From NCBI GenBank assembly GCA_020650975.1, contig JAIPMN010001629.1:1-25162 (forward strand): 25,162 nucleotides of DNA, given 5' to 3'. The DNA comes from Apostichopus californicus. Its lineage: Eukaryota; Echinodermata; Holothuroidea; Aspidochirotida; Stichopodidae. Positions within the stretch are counted from its first letter, which is position 1. Every line of letters starts with the position of its first letter. Below the pieces are notes generated by a model that was not told where the DNA came from, made no database searches, and saw only the letters and a list, made by a program, of their open reading frames with translations. Positions 21,229-25,162 of this stretch are shown here, in pieces. A program made the position numbers and the translations under genes.

Positions 21229-21658
21229 TTTTCAAAATCGATTAATATGAGTTATCGACCTAGTTGAAAGGTCCGGTTAGCACCACGTAAGTTGAAAACT
21301 TCCTCTTTCACGTGGTATATCTCTTCTATCGGTAACAAAGCCTATTTCTTGACCAAAAGTGGCCTTAAAGTTTTAACCCGGTTACGGACCCCTCTCTACA
21401 TTGAAACGCGCTGTATATACGTAATATGTAATGATCCCAGAAAATGATCTAATTTTTTTTTCAAAATGGATTCGTTTGAGTTATCGACCTAGTTGAGATG
21501 TACGGTTAGCACCAAGGATTTTGAAAACAACATTAGATCATTTTTGGATCATTACACATATACAGCGCTTTTAGAGAGGGGTTAAAACTTTAAGGCCACT
21601 TTTGGTCAAGAAATAGACTTTGTTACCGATACTAGAGACACACCACGTGAAAGAGGAA
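21229..21658. mobile_element. compound fold-back repeat (D1 - arm - D2 - inverted arm)
   Basis: Arms: 21300-21453 and 21532-21658 are reverse complements with few mismatches (shared TATTTCTTGACCAAAAGTGG, GCCTTAAAGTTTTAACCC). The left arm has about 12 extra bases (CGGTTACGGA region) and other small gaps. In addition, 21229-21299 and 21452-21528 are direct copies sharing GAGTTATCGACCTAGTTGA and CGGTTAGCACCA. The order is therefore direct unit, arm, direct unit, inverted arm. No protein is encoded. Confidence 0.85.
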
Positions 21659-22350
21659 TAACTTAACTTCGTCTTTGTACCTCTCTTGACTATTGCATAT
21701 TCTCATAAATTAATTGTTTATACATTTGGTATAAAAGTTGCCGCAATTTACGCCTTTCTCCACAAGTTTCGGTAGGATCACAAGTTTAAGTTGACCATGG
21801 ATCCATAAATCGTCCAGCCTCTCATTCCAAAAATATAACATGAATGAGCAACATCTCATCTCCCTTATGGTGCCATTTTTTGCTTTTTACAGTATGCATA
21901 GCGTGAATTATTATCCCTATAAAACAGGTGAGAAAAAGGAACCGTCTTGTTATTGTCTGCTAATATAGTCTGCCCTTTGTAGCTGCTGGGGATCCACTTT
22001 CCCGCCACAGCGTACCCAGTGCTCGTCACAGTGTATAAACATAAGTGTAACGTTGATGTATAAACTATTGGCCACTGTTAGTGGCTGCTACCTTCAAATA
22101 GGTCATTTAAAGTCAGCGTGTGATTGGCACATAGACTGACCGATTTTGTAGAGCACTATATGCTAAGATTAATTGCTAATACCCTACACATACGTGTACA
22201 ACTCATAGAAATACATGTAGTTAGTTCTATTGTACAACCAGAATTTGTTCATTGTTGTCTGGATCCTGACCACTTTGTCATTGAGCACCGTTTTGTAAGC
22301 GTGAACTCAGCGTGACGAAGAGCCTGGCTGGATCAAGTATATCATACGTG
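21659..22350. other. non-coding stretch
   Basis: No gene supported. A short hairpin GCCACTGTTAGTGGC lies near 22072. The 63-codon plus frame at 22124-22315 has no distinguishing feature. Confidence 0.45.
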
Positions 22351-22386
22351 TCATTGACTCGAGCCAATATTGGCTCGAGTCAATGA
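22351..22386. repeat. 36-bp perfect palindrome
   Basis: Half-site TCATTGACTCGAGCCAAT (22351-22368) is followed at once by its exact reverse complement (22369-22386), with no spacer. A further GAGTCAATG half-site follows at about 22409. Confidence 0.95.
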
Positions 22387-23689
22387 GTTACACTCTAGTC
22401 AGACTTGAGTCAATGTTCCTTTACTTAATGTAAAAAAAAAAAAACAATTGAGCGGAATGTGACTTAATATTCAGGTTGGTTACTTCACCATTAAGCTTTA
22501 TTCAAACTGGTTTCAGAAAATGACACAATGTTAAAAACACTATGGAGTGACGTGCTGCCTGAGCCGACAACTTATGACTATACATGTCCTTTGAGATTAA
22601 AACAACTGAAAAGTGAAATCTACATTATCATCTCATATTGTTTTACGAGTCGGCTTGGGTTTAATCATTAGTAAGTGCTACTAATAGGCCTAAGTCTAAA
22701 AGTTTCTACCCCATTCTTGAACAATTTCCTGTAACTCCCTTTAAGTTGGCAAAAATTGTTATGAAATGGAAAATGTTATCAAGACTATATGGGAGTGTCG
22801 ATGACTGTGACATCTGGTGGCACCATTTTCAAATTCATGAAAAATTATGACGGCTGGCAATACTAGTTATATGTTAATGTTGGAGCTCAAGGTATTATTA
22901 GCTGTAACAGACGACGATTGAGGGAGCCTATAATTCGCTATTTACCCGAACAAATGTAGCAATAGATGCAGGGACAGAGGGAGTTCCTGATGTATCGAAC
23001 CAATACCACGATTAGCGTGACCGCACGTCACTTGAAAGGCCCGATACTTCCTTGTGTCTCCATCTCTAATCCCTCCATGATCTTAGCATGCTAAAACATG
23101 GCAAAAGTAAAACCTTAGAAGAAAATCCTCTCTATTCGTATCACTATCTAGCATATTTGGGGCCAATACTCATGACCTTTAATAGTACACATCACTTCAG
23201 AGGAACTATGTAGGTGCCACAGAAACGATTATTTCATCCCTAAGTTGCTTTCACAATTTTAGCTGTTGTATTATATATCAAGTTTACAGTCCCTTCTATT
23301 ATCTCTGAAATAGCTCTGTTGTATTTGTAACGTACGGTACAGTTTAAGAAACTGACTACACTACTTATAAGAACTGGTAAACTTGTACCCGAAAGACACT
23401 CAAATATTCTAGATTATTAATATCAATAAATTCTAAAATGAGACATAATTGCACTAAGGACAAAACAATAGTATATTACTTTGAGAAAAGATTTACTTTA
23501 GTCATCAACATTTTTTTTAGTCCGTATTAACTACCTTACTTAGAAATACAAACAACAGCTGATTGGGTCACAGGCATCACAATCGTGCATGTCCCGAGAC
23601 TGGACTGAACCTGGCAGGCAAAGCTAGCAAACAGCATATTATACTCAAAAGTAGGTATAATGCGGTCACCTGGCAGTAACGTGACAACC
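22387..23689. other. non-coding stretch
   Basis: Contains an A-run near 22432-22444 and AGGCCTA near 22685. The minus-strand frame at 23536-23766 has no recognisable domain. No gene, RNA or element was recognised. Confidence 0.45.
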
Positions 23690-23753
23690 GCGTGAATGAG
23701 TATATGTGGGTAATATGCGCGAATTGCGTGAATAAGCAAAGTGGATAATATAG
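23690..23753 (+). repeat. imperfect 36-bp tandem duplication
   Basis: GCGTGAATGAGTATATGTGG and GCGTGAATAAGCAAAGTGG begin at 23690 and 23726, each leading to a TAATAT. Confidence 0.45.
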
Positions 23754-23942
23754 GATAGTATTGCAATGATACTTAGAAGAGTCCGCGTTAACGTGTCTGC
23801 TATTTTAGCATATATGCCTTGATTTGTGCAAACAATTGAAATTGCCATTCTCAATTGTGGCGTACACAGGATTGAAATCGTTGGGGAAGGGGAATTCCCT
23901 CGGCTGATGCAAAACAAAATGTGCCATACGAAACAAGCAGGA

Positions 23943-24085
23943 GGTGGCGTGAGTGCGAGGTGGCGAGAGTGCGGGGTGGCGAGAGTGCGAGATGACGAGA
24001 GTGCGGGGTGACGAGAGTGCGGGGTGACGAGAGTGCGGGCGACGAGAGTGCGGGGTGACGAGAGCGCGGGTCGACGAGAGTGCCA
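23943..24085 (+). repeat. 16-bp GC-rich minisatellite, nine units
   Basis: Units start at 23943, 23959, 23975, 23991, 24007, 24023, 24039, 24054 and 24070. The consensus is GGTGACGAGAGTGCGG; one unit is 15 bp. Earlier units have GGTGGCGAG, so variants are ordered along the array. The long minus-strand open frames here (Arg/His/Pro/Ser repeats) are only translations of the array. Confidence 0.92.
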
Positions 24086-24139
24086 CATCATCCCGCCCCT
24101 TTCGACGAGGCGACGATTGCTACCAGGTGTAATTTTTTT

Positions 24140-25057
24140 TCATGTCTAGTATTTCATGGTTTATATGCTTAGAGTTTCAAGTCTAGTATATGTAGCACTT
24201 TGTCGTTGATTCGATTTCGCCGCTGCCGGAATTCGCCTGCCTGCTGGCTAGTAGAACCACTTCGATTATCACCAAATCAAATCAAGTTAGAACGACAGGA
24301 TAATATCTATTACATTCGTTTATGATGGTCTTGTGATGGCAAAAAACTTTTACCTGTTTAAATAAGCGATTAATGGAAGTTTGTCATTTTTGCTGTTTTC
24401 GCTGTTTAGTATTGTACTAATTGTATGGATGAGGGCACCGCATGAATACGCCTGCCTGCTGGATTGTAGAGAAACTTCGACCGTATTGAAATGTCATGAA
24501 AACGAACGAATATTGTCCCATACTTTCGTTTGTAATGGTCATATGATGGCACAAACTTTTCACGGGCTTTAATTAAGCAATTAATGGGAGTAATCATGTA
24601 TTTTCTTATGTCCTAGTTTATTGAAGTACTATTATTCCGCTGCCGGTATACGCCTGCCTGCTGGCTAATAGAACCACTTCGATTGTCATGAAATGTCATG
24701 AAAACAAAGAATATTGTCCCTTACATACACTTATGATAGTCATTTGGTGGCACAACAATTTTAACGGGGTTAAATTAAGCATTTCATGGTAGTAATCATT
24801 TTTCTTATTTCCTTGTTTAGTGCAGTATACTGTTGCATTGATTCGATAAGGGCGTTGCCGGAATACGCATGCGTGCTGGCTAGTAGAACCATTTCAATTG
24901 TCATGAAAATGTCATGAAAACATCCATTTATGATGGTCATTTGATAGTACAAATACTTTTCGGGTGAAATTAAGCAATTAAAGGGATCATTTACTTTTCT
25001 TATTTCCTTGTTTAGTGTAGGACTTTTGCATTGATTCGATAAGGGCGCTACCGGAAT
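24140..25057 (+). repeat. ~205-bp satellite array, four full units and partial ends
   Basis: Units are anchored at about 24206, 24420, 24626, 24838 and 25031. Shared landmarks are TTGATTCGATAAGGGC, GCCGGAATACGCCTGCCTGC, GGCTAGTAGAACCACTTCGA, ATGAAATGTCATGAAAAC, TTATGATGGTCAT and TTAAGCAATTAATGG. Spacings are 193-215 bp. A decayed partial unit precedes 24206, and the last unit stops after CCGGAAT at 25057, where another repeat begins. Confidence 0.88.
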
Positions 25058-25162
25058 CAGGCGCGTATCCAGGATTTTCTAACCCGGGGGGCGCGAATTA
25101 CTATCTAAGCGGAGCGCCACCATCGGTTGGCGCGGAGCGTACAAGAAAATTTCTGGTTTTGA
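25058..25162 (+). mobile_element. left end of a CAGGCGCG-type (hAT-like) repeat
   Basis: Starts CAGGCGCGTATCCAGGATTT within a satellite unit, where array homology stops, and continues CG-rich to the window edge. Its first bases match, reversed, the repeat ends at 68 and 645. The other end and any target duplication lie outside. Confidence 0.65.

Noticed and set aside
20938..21235. Overlapping open frames on both strands upstream of KRTCAP2
   Set aside because: They cover a TG-rich microsatellite and low-complexity Arg/Thr runs, and agree with no splice or start signals.
23943..24085. CRISPR-like spacing
   Set aside because: Units are contiguous 16-mers without spacers, in a eukaryotic sequence.
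23666..24091. 141-codon minus-strand open frame rich in Arg, His, Pro and Ser
   Set aside because: It is a translation of the 16-bp minisatellite, whose unit lacks stops on that strand.

Overview
This is a eukaryotic (metazoan) nuclear window. It is AT-rich with split genes, consensus GT/AG splice sites, long introns, many decayed repeats and no operon-like gene packing. Frequent AGGCCTA/CCTAGG motifs and repeat ends of the type CAGGGGCGTATCCAGG suggest a marine deuterostome invertebrate, most likely an echinoderm (perhaps a sea cucumber). That assignment is inference from sequence style and from one recognisable gene, not from a database match.

Two genes can be supported. (1) On the minus strand, 20945 down to 13628, is a five-exon gene for KRTCAP2/KCP2, a small membrane subunit of the ER oligosaccharyltransferase. 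All five exons join in phase into a 130-residue protein with the family landmarks: an L-S-S-L-L first helix, the FGKGFQAK loop, the HRVCVTTC motif and a KKRR tail. Exon 1 contributes only ATG plus one base. (2) On the plus strand, 9673-10326, is an intronless 217-residue single-pass membrane protein. It has a glycosylatable Ser/Thr-rich ectodomain, one strong transmembrane helix and a hydrophilic tail ending in a YxxM motif. It is followed by an AATAAA signal and a G-rich tract, and I do not recognise its family.

The rest is mainly repeats and decayed sequence. 1-645: ends of two hAT-like repeats. 1235-1695: a 461-bp TA-flanked MITE with near-perfect 23-bp inverted ends. 3201-3345: an AT-rich minisatellite. 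3392-4027 (minus): exon-like fragments of an unrecognised, apparently broken coding sequence. 4190-4290: a CG-rich island with three stacked dyads. 7538 onward: the left end of another CAGGGGCG repeat. 8175-8440 and 18143-18480: two copies of one dispersed repeat. 10765-13500: AT and G-run low complexity and a ~20-bp AATTCAC periodicity. 14492-14670: a TTAA-ended MITE candidate inside KRTCAP2 intron 4. 16925-17180: a long CT-rich tract in intron 3. 21229-21658: a compound fold-back element upstream of KRTCAP2. 22351-22386: a 36-bp perfect palindrome. 23943-24085: a 16-bp minisatellite. 24140-25057: a ~205-bp satellite array cut off by a CAGGCGCG-type repeat that runs out of the window.

I see no new multi-gene system here. 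The most informative items are the reconstructed KRTCAP2 gene with its NAGNAG acceptor, the orphan YxxM membrane protein, and the fold-back, palindrome and satellite structures.
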